This document shows positions 21,474 to 32,307 of a stretch of 64,000 nucleotides of DNA, in pieces. Both the position numbers and the translations under genes were made by a program. The notes beneath the pieces were generated by a model, which had not been told where the DNA came from, made no database searches, and was given only the letters and a program-made list of their open reading frames with translations. Each line of letters starts with the position of its first letter. The stretch's first letter is position 1. Source of the stretch: Flammulina velutipes (Eukaryota > Basidiomycota > Agaricomycetes > Agaricales > Physalacriaceae). The DNA lies in assembly GCA_011800155.1 (NCBI GenBank), contig JAALGH010000011.1, forward strand, positions 62,001 to 126,000. The letters run 5' to 3'.

Positions 21474-23138
21474 ATGGCGACCAGCACATTGTACCTGGGA
21501 AATACAGATCTCAAAGGTAATCTTGGATGTGGCGTGTTTTGGGGCGCAGACGACGAAAGGTGTGCCCAAGGTCTACGCACTGGCCGCAAAATCTCACCTT
21601 AGAGTTCAGAAACATCAGTGCCCGGTGTGGACAGGGCGTGATTGACAGAGATGGCGCCGAACTGGAAGTGTGTGATGTTTTATGCTCGAGCGTGTAACAA
21701 TCTAACGCGACAGCAGGCGTTCATTCGACTTTTGGAATCTCTAGGCGCACAGGGCGACTGTCATTCACTTCCTCGCGCTCTGTCAATCAAGACTACACGC
21801 AGCAACGTTATCCTATGTGCGTTTTTCTCTTCATCATTACCGTCGTCTAATCTTCCTACAGGGCTCTTCGTACTACTCCCAAGTTACCAGCGATATGGAT
21901 GGAAGACTTCGGCAGAAGATAGCTATCCCGCCCACTACGAACCTATGCTACGCTACATCCTTATCCTCCTAGACCACGCTCGCGCATGCTGCGGGTTCCA
22001 GCCAACATTTCTACTTGTTCCCACAGACTCTAACGATGAAGCACGCTCCCTCGCCAGGAAAGGCAGCCGGCGCGAGCAAGTAGACCGCGAGTCGTGGGCG
22101 GAATCTATCTGCAAAGTCAAGATGGCCGCCCTGCGCAACCTGATGAAGGAAACTACGCCCTCGACTTCGCTGGAGCTTGAAAAGGCGATGCTGGACCTTT
22201 TGGCGGCGCAGAGAGCGGCACGAGGCGAGGACGTCCCAGCGCAGGACACAGCCATGGAGTCTGAAGACCATCGCACCGAGAAAGCGGTTGCTGGGAACGA
22301 CAAGCGCAATATCCCCACAACGTCCCTCAAGGGAAAGGAGAAAGAGGTCGTTTTCCACCGGAAAGACGGGGAGGAGGAAAAGGCAGTCGTGATACAGGCG
22401 CGGAAGGAAACGAAGAAGGCCGTGAAGGAGGAGAAGGAGACAAAGAAACGCAAATATGAAGGGAATGCGATTGTTGACGGCTCCAGTGGAGGTACGGCCC
22501 GTACCGAGGAACCTTCCAATGTCAAGCGGGTGCGGAAACAACCTGACGACAAGGATTCGACGACGACAAAACAACTAGACGCGAAGCAGGATGCGGTTAT
22601 TCCGAATCAGGAGGTCGTGAAGAAGGAGGTCGTAAAGGAGGAGACCGTGAAAGAAGAGGTTGACGTCAAGGTCGATGTCGATTCAAAGGAGGAGCAGTTG
22701 TCCGATGGGCATAGAGAGTCGGGCACGGTAGGGTTGGAGGTCCGAGGCCAGATAAGCGACGAGGAGCGCCTAGAGGAGGTTGGACGAAAGGTCGTTCAAA
22801 AAATCATCCAAGTCACTAGTCCGCCTCCGACTACTGCAGCGCCAGAATCTCCAGCAGTCAGTGCCATCTCGACCAACCCACCGGCGTCATCTCTGTCTGC
22901 ACGTTCATCTTCGTCGAACTCCACGCACTCCAACCCTGTGGTGGCTTCCTCCTCGTCATATCAGCGTTCCCCTACTGGACCCAGTCACCCTCCCAGATAC
23001 GTCCAGTTCAATCAGCGTCCTTCGGTCCGGCAACAGGTACCATATCATGGCAACCAGTACTACGCGCCTCAGTATTTCAACTATCCACATCATCAATTCT
23101 GGTTGCAGCAACAGTCTTATGGAGGTTGGCCGCGGTGA
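21474..23138 (+). CDS. RNase H-fold pseudoenzyme with long low-complexity tail (member iv)
   Basis: Exons 21474-21559 (86 nt), 21610-21667 (58), 21717-21816 (100) and 21862-23138 encode 506 residues; the first three exon sizes equal those of member iii. The RNase H-like domain covers residues 1-190: LYLGNTDLKG, VFWGADDER, DGAELE, AFIRLLESLGAQGDC, LSIKTT, LLPSYQRYGWK, MLRYILILLDHA, FLLVPTDS, EARSLARKG. The last two align with VPGHDN and AADRLAKRG of the true RNase H, with His and Asp replaced. The tail is Lys/Glu-rich (repeated KEEV-type runs, KETKKRK), then Ser/Pro-rich, and ends in a Gln/Tyr/Pro-rich stretch. It does not carry the C-terminal domain of members i and iii. Confidence 0.8.
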
Positions 23139-23296
23139 TCGCTTTTTCCTCTTCGTCTTGAGGTTTACATTATTATATCATATCTATCTTTCTTGGAATA
23201 CACCGCCTGCATACTATTATACGATACAAACAAATACTATATGCCACAATTGTATAGTGTACGTTCAACCTATTTTTCCAAATAAGACATACGAAC

Positions 23297-23437
23297 ATGC
23301 TTGATACGCTCGGGAATGAGTGGGTCGCCGAGAGCTCAGACTCAAATTTGGGACATACTTCGGAGGAGTCTGAGTCGGAAGAAGAGGCAAAGCCTGCTGT
23401 CGTCCACACGAGAAAGAAGAAACGGAAGAGAAGATAG
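23297..23437 (+). CDS. Possible 46-residue acidic/basic miniprotein or 3' exon of member iv
   Basis: This small frame begins MLDTLGNEWVAESSDS, passes through a Ser/Glu run (SEESESEEE) and ends HTRKKKRKRR. It starts 158 bp after the stop of member iv. If the sequence from 23136 to 23286 were an intron, it would join in frame to member iv, replacing its stop and adding a strong basic tail; that intron would be about three times the usual length. I cannot decide between a separate short gene, an alternative exon and chance. Confidence 0.3.
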   Translation: MLDTLGNEWVAESSDSNLGHTSEESESEEEAKPAVVHTRKKKRKRR

Positions 23438-23763
23438 TAAGGTCTCGATTTTGTTAACATATGCTCTGCATCTGCTTTCGTTCGTTTTGCTTTCTCTACG
23501 CTACATACGATACGCCTATAATATTTCTGCCTGTTATTATTTGATTAATATCCTACATAGTATGATGTCTACTCCTTGTGATCACTGATCTCACCGTGCG
23601 CATTGATCTGAATAGGAAAATTACTGCGATCGCAAGGTTCGTCTAGTCGTCAAGAAAGATCGTATATTCGTACAGGAGAACAGTGGAAAAACTATGGTAC
23701 AAACAGTGAATACAGAACGATCCCGACTCGAATAGAAATGGACGAACATTATGGCGGGCAACG

Positions 23764-24027
23764 TCATTCGAGAGGCATCAGGCCGTGTTCGTTCATGGCC
23801 TCCTCATACGTCTGCACTCTCGTCTTCCACTCCTCCACCTCCCCCCTCATATCCTCTATCTGTCTCTCCAACCACTTCAGATACAGAAGCTTCCTCTTCC
23901 TGCTTCGGCGCGCAGCCAGCATGTTGCGCCTCCGCTTCTCCACCAGATCCTTCGGAGCCGCTTGCTCTTGATAGGCCGAGGAAGAGACTCCGGTGTTGGT
24001 CATGTTTGCAAAGACTGTTATATTCAT
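23764..24027 (-). CDS. Very short bZIP protein
   Basis: A single exon of 87 residues, from MNITVFANM to NEHGLMPLE. Residues about 30-45 are a bZIP basic region (VEKRRRNMLAARRSRKRK, with the N-x7-R spacing of Gcn4-like factors). A coiled coil with heptad positions at LKWLERQI, MRGEVEEW and VQTYEEAM follows. The start is supported by a TATATAAA about 46 bp upstream; the frame is open further 5' but that part lacks protein-like character. With almost nothing beyond the bZIP, it could dimerise and bind DNA but has no evident activation domain. An unrecognised upstream exon would change that view. Confidence 0.75.
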   Translation of the reverse strand: MNITVFANMTNTGVSSSAYQEQAAPKDLVEKRRRNMLAARRSRKRKLLYLKWLERQIEDMRGEVEEWKTRVQTYEEAMNEHGLMPLE

Positions 24028-24940
24028 TGCAAGTGGTGGACTGGGAAGAAGGAGCAGGGAATGGGCAACCTGTTTATATACGGCGCCGGATCTCGGTTCC
24101 CGACGAGTCAGAACCTGTCGGTCGGTGATACGGACGACGAGGGTTCCGGGAATGGGACAAACTCCGAGAAGATTGCGTGTATAAGGACGACGAAGCCGAA
24201 AGTTTGATGACTGGGATGTGCGCCACATGATGTATGACTCATACCCACCGTCCCCAAGTGAGTGCGTTGAGGAAGTTGAGAAGGTCCGAGCTTCAAGGAG
24301 AATCACGGTGACAATGGAAGTAAACATAATCTCCATACTACTCCATACGCACAAAAAGACTGACAGTAGAGCCTTCGATTCCTCTAAGACCGTATCCAGC
24401 CAACTGCAAAATATGACAGGACACTCGCCATGCGCGGCTTGCATGATCATAGCCGTAGATTGTTGTCGCATTATCCGTGCGGTATTCCGGCCTCTCTGAA
24501 GACTATCCGTTGATGGTTCGACTGGCGGCGAGGAATCCCGGCAGTGTCGTCAAGTCGCGTTAGAAGAAGTAACGCAGGGCGCAGGAGATCATATGTTTCG
24601 TTCTTCGAGAGAAGGTCAGTTGTAAATTATCGTGAGACTGGTCGAGGTGCCTCAGACGCGAGTAGGACTATGTGTGGTGACAGCAAAGATTGTAGGTTGG
24701 GCAGTGGTAGCTCTTCCAGGGATCTCCGCCTCGCTGACGGTGGCACTTGCAGCCATAGATACAAGATCCAGTTCAGGTTCTGGTAGTACGTCTCCTAGAC
24801 GAGGAGTGTTGCTCCTATATGCAGTAATTGGTGGTGGGAAGACAAGAAGTGTGACTGGCGTGACACTTGGCTATAACTCTCGAAATAAATTAAACTCAGC
24901 TCGACCACATCATATTCCTTCCATCCATGAGTCTTCCCTC
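24028..24940. other. Gene-free divergent region
   Basis: This is the promoter region of the bZIP gene (-) and of family copy 3 (+). Open frames occur on both strands, but none has a recognisable domain or splice pattern. Confidence 0.4.
24073..24080 (-). promoter_or_regulatory. TATA box of the bZIP gene
   Basis: TATATAAA on the minus strand, 46 bp upstream of the ATG at 24027. It helps fix the short reading of this gene. Confidence 0.55.
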
Positions 24941-25523
24941 ATGAAGCCAACCAAAATAAAGGAAGCTGTGTTCAGTGGCTACACCATCCTCCCCGACGAC
25001 TTCAAATCCTTCATGCGTTCTATGCACGAAGCGATCAAGAAGCATCATAACCTTGTTGACGACGATATTCTTGACACCCACGTTATTGCTTTTGGTTCTT
25101 GGAAAAGGCGTCTGCGAAGCAAGGACAAGGCCAAGGTACCTCAACTTAGATGTAGGTTTTCCTCTTGATCTTATTTATACACATTGACTTCAACTCCCGT
25201 AGTTATATACAAAGAAGGTGCGGACGAGGACGAGAACTACGAGACCATAGTGGAGAAGTTCTTTTTCCCTGTCCGATGGTCTTCTTACAAGAGCGACGAT
25301 GAAATGCAAAGCAACGACTCTTTGCGCAGTCCGAACGAAGCAGATATTGCCAAGCTTGAACAGTTTGCCTTGCTTGTGACATCCTTGGGGGGTAAATTCC
25401 CGGAGCCATCTAAGCTCGGGTTCGACTGTATCAAGGATATCCATCCATCGCAAGATGGGAGAAATGTGCGTATGGTGTTTGTCAGTATGTGGCGCGCACT
25501 GATGACTTTATAAACAGTGGTGA
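24941..25523 (+). CDS. Unknown 159-residue protein, family copy 3
   Basis: Exons 24941-25151, 25203-25465 and 25518-25523 join in frame; the last is a TGG codon and stop, as in copy 2. The protein keeps DDFKSFMRSMHEAIKKHH, DKAKVP, VEKFFFPVRWSS, PNEADIAKLEQF and FDCIKDIHPSQ, with scattered substitutions along its length. Substitutions with equal exon lengths and both introns kept point to selection on the protein. It follows the bZIP gene in divergent orientation. No known domain is recognised. Confidence 0.75.
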
Positions 25524-25847
25524 ACAGTATTTACTATGCTTCTCTGTCCCAACACTACATATTTCTTTGAGAATGTGACAATTTACGAATTCGAAAGATC
25601 TTATCCAAGACAACTCGCTCATATACACGTTCCAAGCCATCGCCATTAAATGCAGAAGACATTTTCCTTTTTGCATACCCTGGGGACTAATGTCAGCAAA
25701 TGCTTCCGACAAAAAAGAAAGATAAATGCACCTTTCTTTCGTCTTGTCCTCGTTGGAAGATGGTGGTCGCACACAAAAGTCAGAGACGTGCGCATAGCCA
25801 TGGATCGCGTTCGACATCCGAGGTATTCCCAGAGAGGAAGCCGGAGA

Positions 25848-25925
25848 GATATCCTGCTGTTTGAGGACGGCGGTGCGCCAAACGATGTGGAGAAGCCTGT
25901 TGTGGCTGCGCGATGCGTCATGGGA
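25848..25925 (+). pseudogene. Fragment of kinase-like gene X
   Basis: About 78 bp match 28698-28775 of gene X: the translation DILLFEDGGAPNDVEK corresponds to PILLFEDCGVPIDVEK, the hinge region of the kinase fold. Neither flank continues the homology, so this is a stray fragment. Confidence 0.65.
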
Positions 25926-26454
25926 TACTAGCATTCCCCTTTTTAGAGCAACAAAGTATCATTAATCAAGCTCAGGCCTCCATGATTCAAGTGGACGTCC
26001 CTCCAAATGCCGCCTAGAATTGAACGTTTGAAACAGTCAATATTTGGGAGACGAGACAAAGTCGACACCTACCATGCGCGGCTTCCTTGAAGACTATATG
26101 TGAATGGTTCTACTGGAGGTAAGTAAGAAAGGCTGGCAGTGTCGTAGAGCATTTCGCGTTTCGTAGAGGTTTCGCGGTGCGTGTGAGACCAAGAATTTCG
26201 TTCATCGAGACAAGGCAAGTTGACAATCATTGTGAGACTAGCCGATGCGCCGAGGATAGCAGGTCCGTCCGAAGCAACAGTGAGCGAATGATTGTCCGGT
26301 TCTGAAGACTCCAGGCTCCAGCAGGTCTTTCAGGTCTCCCGAGATCTTCCTGGTGCTTCCAGCCAGATAAACGATGGACAGAGGTCCAAGTATCTCCACT
26401 ATAGGCGCATTACTTGTTGACGGTGATGGTGGTAGTAAGACGAATGATGTCGAT

Positions 26455-27748
26455 CATTTCGCCTCTTGGCTTCCACCACCACCAAATACCGTGTTCAGTG
26501 TTCTCGAGCTTCAACAGATAACATAGTTGCTGCGAGCTCCCTATGGTCTATATTGAACGGCGAAGAGAGCAGAACTGTCAACAGTGTGTTCCTTCCTTCT
26601 CTTTGGTCTGTGCAAACTCTCATCTAGCCGTCCAGGAATTTCTTCGGCTCTCTATCCGCGACGACGCAATAAACACTGTCTTTAAAACCTCCTGGTCCGG
26701 CGAATTGGCTCAATCGCCCCAGTAAACTGCGAGCAAGGATAGGCTACTGTCCTCCCTCATCATCCTGGAATAAATATAACCTTTTGGACGGCAACGGTGC
26801 CAGTGATGAATAGCAAACACGCTTTGGTCGATGGAGTATATATGGTGCGTAATCCTACTCTATTTTTGACATTTCATTGACCTGAATGCGTGCAGCCCCC
26901 AACGTTCATGTTCCAATCCAGCTTAGAGGACGCCTTGCATAACATTGGCGTAACCCGTAACATAGCCCGCTGTACTCCAACGGCCCTATCATCCCAATGC
27001 CATGAAATCCGTCGACGATAAACAATCCCGTACGTTTCATTAGTTACCTCAAGTAACTCCTACTAAGACGAGGTTTGGATTCGCTAGGGGATCTACCTTC
27101 ACGCATGAGCACGTCCTCTCTCGCACCCCCTAGGCTTTCTCGAATGTTCACCCCCTCGCAGCATAGCGTAGAGTGAACAACAGCTCCCTTGTTCAACCTC
27201 GAGGCGCGTTTCTATGGATCGTTGCTATTTCTGAGCCACGCCTCAGGCCAGGGATACTTCCTTCTCCGAAAGGGAGGGGTGCATAACGAGATTACCCTTG
27301 TCGGTTCTCACCACCACCGCCAAACACAAGTGCTCTCGGGATTGGGACAGGTGTCGATCATCACCACTGCCACCACCACCACCTCCACTCTTGACCTTCG
27401 CCATCACCTTGACTTAATGTTGGTCGCCTCATTGCTGCCCTCGACGACAAGAATCGATATCTGGTCATCGCCGGCTCCCAGAGCCTTGCGAAGCGAATGA
27501 TGGACGAAATACATATACCGCGCTGAAAACGGCTCGTTATTCGGGTTCGCCAAAGTCGTTGTTCATTACCACAACAACCCATGCATCGCTCGTCGGTTTG
27601 CGCCCTTGGATGTTGTGCCCTCGCTTTGGTATCGTTGATGACGGACTGCTCAAGATTGGCTCGTCGATCCCATTGTTCGTTTAGCCTTTCACCAACAATC
27701 GTAATCAAAGGTTCTACAGCCGAACCATAAGCATACAATGGGAGTCGA
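26455..27748. other. 5' part of segmental duplication, copy 1
   Basis: 26455-26720 is similar over about 260 bp to 33071-33330 (shared GTTCTCGAGCTTCAAC and GAACGGCGAAGAGAGCA). Patches near 27080-27110 resemble 33450-33480. I see no complete gene in it; one 60-codon frame at 26543 is conserved only in part. It probably includes the upstream region of gene X. Confidence 0.5.
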
Positions 27749-27756
27749 TATATAAG
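27749..27756 (+). promoter_or_regulatory. TATA box of gene X
   Basis: TATATAAG 36 bp upstream of the ATG at 27792. Confidence 0.5.
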
Positions 27757-27791
27757 CCCATACCTCATCTTCCTGCATCCTTCAATCCCCA

Positions 27792-29176
27792 ATGGCTCCC
27801 GCATCTACCCCGCGCCTCCTCCGCACCCATGGCACCGAGTCCCCCGAAGGGCTCATGTGGGCCCACGACAGGAAACACTTCTTCGATTTCCGCGGCCACA
27901 TAGTCTCGCGCAGCATGATCAAGAAAGCCGGCCACAGCTCTCTTGGGCTCGATGCGCGTTTCTGCGACAAGAAGATCATAGACTCGCCCGAGCCGTCCCC
28001 CGAGAAGATTCTAACTTCTGGCGAGAGGAAGAGGCAGAGCGAGAACGAGATTACCATGGTCAGCCGGACTTGGAGCAGCGAAGATGACACAGCCGTGAAT
28101 ACACCTGCGGATGAGATGGATGTTGTTTGGGGGATGAAGCAGAGTCTCAAAGTATGTTTCATTTCGTTCAAACCCTGCGAGGTGTCGCTGACTTGGATTC
28201 AGTTGGAAGAATCCATCGCCCTCGAAGACCTTCCCGACTTCTTGGTCGTCAATGATTTCGACAGCCACCTCTCTATGCTTGGAGATCGCCCCTCGTTCGA
28301 GACCAGATATCGCCTCGTCACGCCCAAGAAGCGCACTACAAAGCCATATGGCCCAACCACTGGCCATTTGTCTCTTCGTGACACCGAGCTACCTTCTTCG
28401 AAGGATTGTCGAGTATTCCAAGCCTCCATCCACCTTCCAGGCTACTCAGACTCGCTTCTCGTCGACGTCAAAGTCGCCTCGGGCAAGGATCTCAAAACTG
28501 CCATCCCTAAACTCGAGAAAGAGGCGTCGATGTACGCATCGGAGATTCCAGCGTACTTCTCGGAGGATTGGACGGGGTTCCAGTATATGCCGGAGTTCGA
28601 GTACGACCATGACGATGGGAGGTTGCCTGTTCGCGCGGTGGTGCCCAAGTTTTACGGGTATTATGTGCCGGAGGGAAAGGTGGATAGCGTTGTGCTTAGT
28701 CCTATCCTGCTGTTTGAGGACTGCGGTGTGCCGATTGATGTGGAGAAGCTTTCTGTTGATGATAGGTGTGTGGTTTTTGCTTGAGCAATTCGTCATTGAG
28801 TGCTGATAGTCCTGTTTTCAGAGCCACCATCTATTCGTTCGCACATCGCCTCCATAGGAAAGGCATTCTACATGGCGAGTTCGAAGCCCATAATATTCTC
28901 ATGCAGCCGGGCCCACTCAGCGTGCATCCATTCCAACGCTCAATGACTCAACCGAGTTTCCGGTTGGCGAACTTTTGGAATACGGCGTGTCGTCGGAATG
29001 TGAAGACAAAAATTTGGGAGAATGTCTGTTATCACGAGATTGGGGACGCAAAGGAGGTCGTGTATGGTGCGTTTGGGCTGAAATTCCAACCGACCAAGGA
29101 GTCGGGGTATGAAGTGTTTGTGAGGAAGTATTGGAAGCACCGTCAGGGGGTGTATCGGTATGTGGAGATCAATTAA
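27792..29176 (+). CDS. Degenerate protein-kinase-like protein (gene X)
   Basis: Exons 27792-28151, 28203-28765 and 28822-29176 give 425 residues. The C-terminal half has a kinase-like fold: VDVKVASG (possible ATP lysine), KLEKEASMY (helix C), PILLFEDCG (hinge) and the catalytic-loop equivalent LHGEFEAHNIL at residues 324-334, in place of HRDLxxxN. The DFG position reads LANFWNT, so the metal-binding Asp is missing and activity is doubtful. The N-terminal 200 residues match nothing I know; they start WAHDRKHFFDFRG. Related agaricomycete proteins carry HGD(F/L)xxxN motifs. A decayed copy lies at 33790-34300 and a fragment at 25848. Confidence 0.7.
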
Positions 29177-29334
29177 ACCAAAGAGAGGATGAATTGTGAG
29201 CTTAGCTGTATTTGTAGATTTTGTTGGGTTTGATGAAGAGATTAATGAAATGTACAATGTGACCGCCAAACGCGTAATCCGTGAGCGGAGGATTGTCTAC
29301 TACAGAGCTTACAGTTTTCGCTGTCAGTTTGTCA

Positions 29335-29510
29335 TGTCGGCGCACGTGATACCTCCCGACTTTGTTCGAAAATGGTCCCATCTTCGAGAGCCGAAACTTC
29401 CATGGACAACCAAGGTATTGCGATGGCTTTGTGAATACCAGTTGACGGAAAGTGTGGTCCGTTCATTCCGACACTTGAAAGACGGGTTCGTTGGGGGCAT
29501 ATTATTTTGA
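29335..29510 (+). pseudogene. 3' remnant of kinase gene Y
   Basis: The translation (VRKWSHLREPKLPWTTK, VLRWLCEYQ, ESVVRSFRHL) matches the last 55 residues of the kinase at 34388-35916 almost residue for residue. The frame has no start codon of its own and the kinase domain is missing. It sits just after gene X, where an intact Y follows the decayed X in the other copy. Confidence 0.8.
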
Positions 29511-30585
29511 ACACGCCGTCAATCATATTCCAATGTAATTGATGTATAATATTACTGTACCACATATATGTGGCACAGGTGAGCTTTATCGTGACTCTAG
29601 AGATTGCATGTTCAGAGATTGCAACACCAAAAAAAGTTTCCTGTACGACGCACGTCATAACTGGGAATACATGTGAGAATGGCAGACGTACTTGATCTCT
29701 AGCGTAATATCGTGAGGACGCACTTACAGGCAGGCCGCCCCATTGGAAGATGCTACAGCTGACCCATATTCAATAGAGCTCCGAGTTCAATTCTCAGTCA
29801 GCATCGTCAGTCAGATGTCTGAATAATCAAAGCAAGCATCTACGTTAAGCCGTCGCTGATAACTTTGAGCTAGTGTAAGTTAGTTGAGTAGTGGATGAGG
29901 CTGACATGTCATCGCACCTTTGATATATCTCTGTCAGTCTTTTCCCTAGCTAAGCAAGTGATTGTAACTTTCGGCTCCGAGCCGTCGCCCGTATTGTCGT
30001 CCTTTAGGCTGAGTAATTGCCTTGGGAATACTCCTTTGCAGTAAGACTCACTGTCTGGTCTTCCTACCGTGCCTGTACGCGTCGCGTCGATGCCTCCATC
30101 GGCCAGTAGTACGAAGATATACTTTATACTTTGAGGTAGAGATCGTTGAGATTTTTATCACTGTCAAACAGGAGGCTGGTCGTGCGACTCGTGGACCAAG
30201 TCGTGGTTCGTGCTGGTTCGTGTAAGAGTTCGATGTAACACGTGACCCAAGTGTTGATCTGCAAATTTTTTGAGAGAAACCTGCATGTTGACCCATCTGG
30301 AAAAAATCGATAACGGTATTTGTGTCTTTATTACTATACTATGTATGCGCCACATGCAACGACTGCTATTTGGTTTTCTCATTATCGGTGTATCTTAGGC
30401 CTCAGCAATATTCCCACGCCATATGATCTTTCTTTTCGACCGTCACTGGAATTATCCCTTCTCGGGGCTGGCGTGGTGTTGATAATATATTCATGGCGCC
30501 GATAGCTTGCGTGGTCTCGCGGCAGACGTAGTTTTGGCCTGACCACCTACTGAAAGAAGGTTTAGTAATCCGCCAAAACCTCTGC
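29511..30585. other. Gene-free spacer
   Basis: About 1.1 kb with no convincing gene, RNA or repeat. The right end is the promoter of the aldo/keto reductase gene. Confidence 0.5.
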
Positions 30586-30593
30586 TATAAAAG
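30586..30593 (+). promoter_or_regulatory. TATA box of the aldo/keto reductase gene
   Basis: TATAAAAG 46 bp upstream of the ATG at 30632, a textbook TATA element and spacing. Confidence 0.6.
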
Positions 30594-30631
30594 GGCTTCC
30601 TCTCCGCTTGGTCTCTCATCTTCACGCCACT

Positions 30632-32101
30632 ATGACTTCTGAACAACTCTTCAAGCCTCTTGATGCTCCCAAGAACAAGCTCTCTGTCTATCGAACTCTA
30701 TCACCATTGGCGGGCCTCCGTGTCTCACCTCTCGCCTTGGGTGCTATGAGCATTGGCGACAAATGGGCCAAGGCTGGTATGGGTGCGATGGACAAGACGT
30801 CGAGCTTCAAGCTTCTGGATGCCTTTTTCGATAACGGCGGGAACTTTATTGATACCGCCAATAATTAGTATGTCGCTTCCACTGGGTTCTCCCACCCCCG
30901 CTCCGCCCTCACTGATAGCTTCGTAGCCAAGACGAGTCGTCCGAAGAATTCATTGGAGAATGGCAAGAATCGCGCGGTATACGCGATCAACTTGTCATCG
31001 CTACCAAGGTGAGATCCTGTCGACCCGCCTTTCACTTGCCTCGTCTTACGCCATCCAAAGTACACCACGAACTACAAAGCGCGCGATCCCACGGTCCAAC
31101 AGAAGCCCAGCTTCATCGGAAATAACACGAAGTCCATGTATGTCTCTGTCAAGGATAGCTTGAAGAAACTCCGAACCGATTACATCGATATCCTCTACGT
31201 CCATTGGTGGGATTTTGAGAGTTCCATCGAAGAGGTCATGAACGGCCTACACAATCTTGTTGTTCAGGGAAAAGTCTTATACTTGGTAGGTCTTCTTGTG
31301 TGCTCTCCGATATCGATCCCCTGCTCAACGTGATACTATAGGGAGTCTCTGATACGCCGGCCTGGATCGTTTCTAGGGCAAACCTGTATGCCGAACTCAA
31401 CGGGAAGACACCCTTCGTCATCTACCAAGGTCGCTGGAACGTCATGGATCGCTCATTTGAACGAGATATCATTCCCATGGCGCGTAGTCTCGGTACGCTA
31501 CTACTTGCTAACTGATGGCTACATTTGTTGTTGAACAATCATAGGTCTCGCTCTAGCGCCATGGGATGTCCTTCGAAGTGGCAAGTTCCGCACCGATGCT
31601 GAAGACGAGGAGAGAAGGAAAACGGGAGAGAAGGGACGTTCAACGTTTGGATCCTGGGAGCGCACAGAGGACGAAGTAAAGATGTCGCGAGCATTGGAGA
31701 AAGTGGCAGGTGAGGTTGGGGCCAAGAACATCCGTGCTGGTAAGTGCGAGCGATAGACCTGGTATCATAGTCTGACACGTTTCTAGTCGCGATCGCCTAT
31801 GTAATGCAGAAGACGCCTTTTGTTTTCCCTATCATCGGAGGTCGCAAGGTAGAACATCTACTGTCAAACATCGAGGCGTTGGATATCTCCCTTTCCAAGG
31901 AACAAATCACATACCTCGAGAGTATTTTGCCGTTTGATGTTGGATTCCCCATCGATTTTGTGGTAAGTTATACCCTTTAGTGCTCAGACCTCGCACTTAC
32001 AACCTCGTTACCAGGGTGACGGAACAGCACCCAACTTTCTCGTCGTGTCAAGCATTCACACCGCACGCCCAACTCCAGTACAACCCATTCACCCTGCCTA
32101 A
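30632..32101 (+). CDS. Aldo/keto reductase, aryl-alcohol dehydrogenase-like
   Basis: Seven exons (30632-30867, 30927-31008, 31061-31285, 31342-31492, 31545-31739, 31787-31962, 32015-32101) encode 383 residues. The AKR catalytic tetrad is visible: Asp in FIDTANNY, the Tyr that follows (split by the first intron), Lys in LVIATK and His in LYVHWWD. Further AKR signatures are [29 protein letters not shown] and [12 protein letters not shown]. Length and motifs fit the fungal aryl-alcohol dehydrogenase group, cytosolic NADPH-dependent enzymes that reduce aromatic aldehydes. No signal peptide. The natural substrate cannot be read from sequence. Confidence 0.9.
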
Positions 32102-32307
32102 AAGGTGTTGTTGTATTTCCCAGGCTTGTAAATCTGAGTGGCGGGTCATACGTGTAATGAGTGTACTGTACTCCAAACTGTATTCATATCTCTGAGTCTT
32201 GCCAATCCCAAAAGAAGGCTTTTGTGTATGATAAAGCCTGGAAATGAAGGTCGTTTGGATAGGGTGTCGGAAGAAACGACTACTTATTTACCAACACCCT
32301 TTTTTAC

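Noticed and set aside
21953..22574. Long minus-strand frames (up to 199 codons) opposite member iv
   Set aside because: They mirror the Lys/Glu-rich plus-strand tail, which produces Phe/Ser-rich antisense frames. No domain is seen and the plus strand has conserved intron structure.
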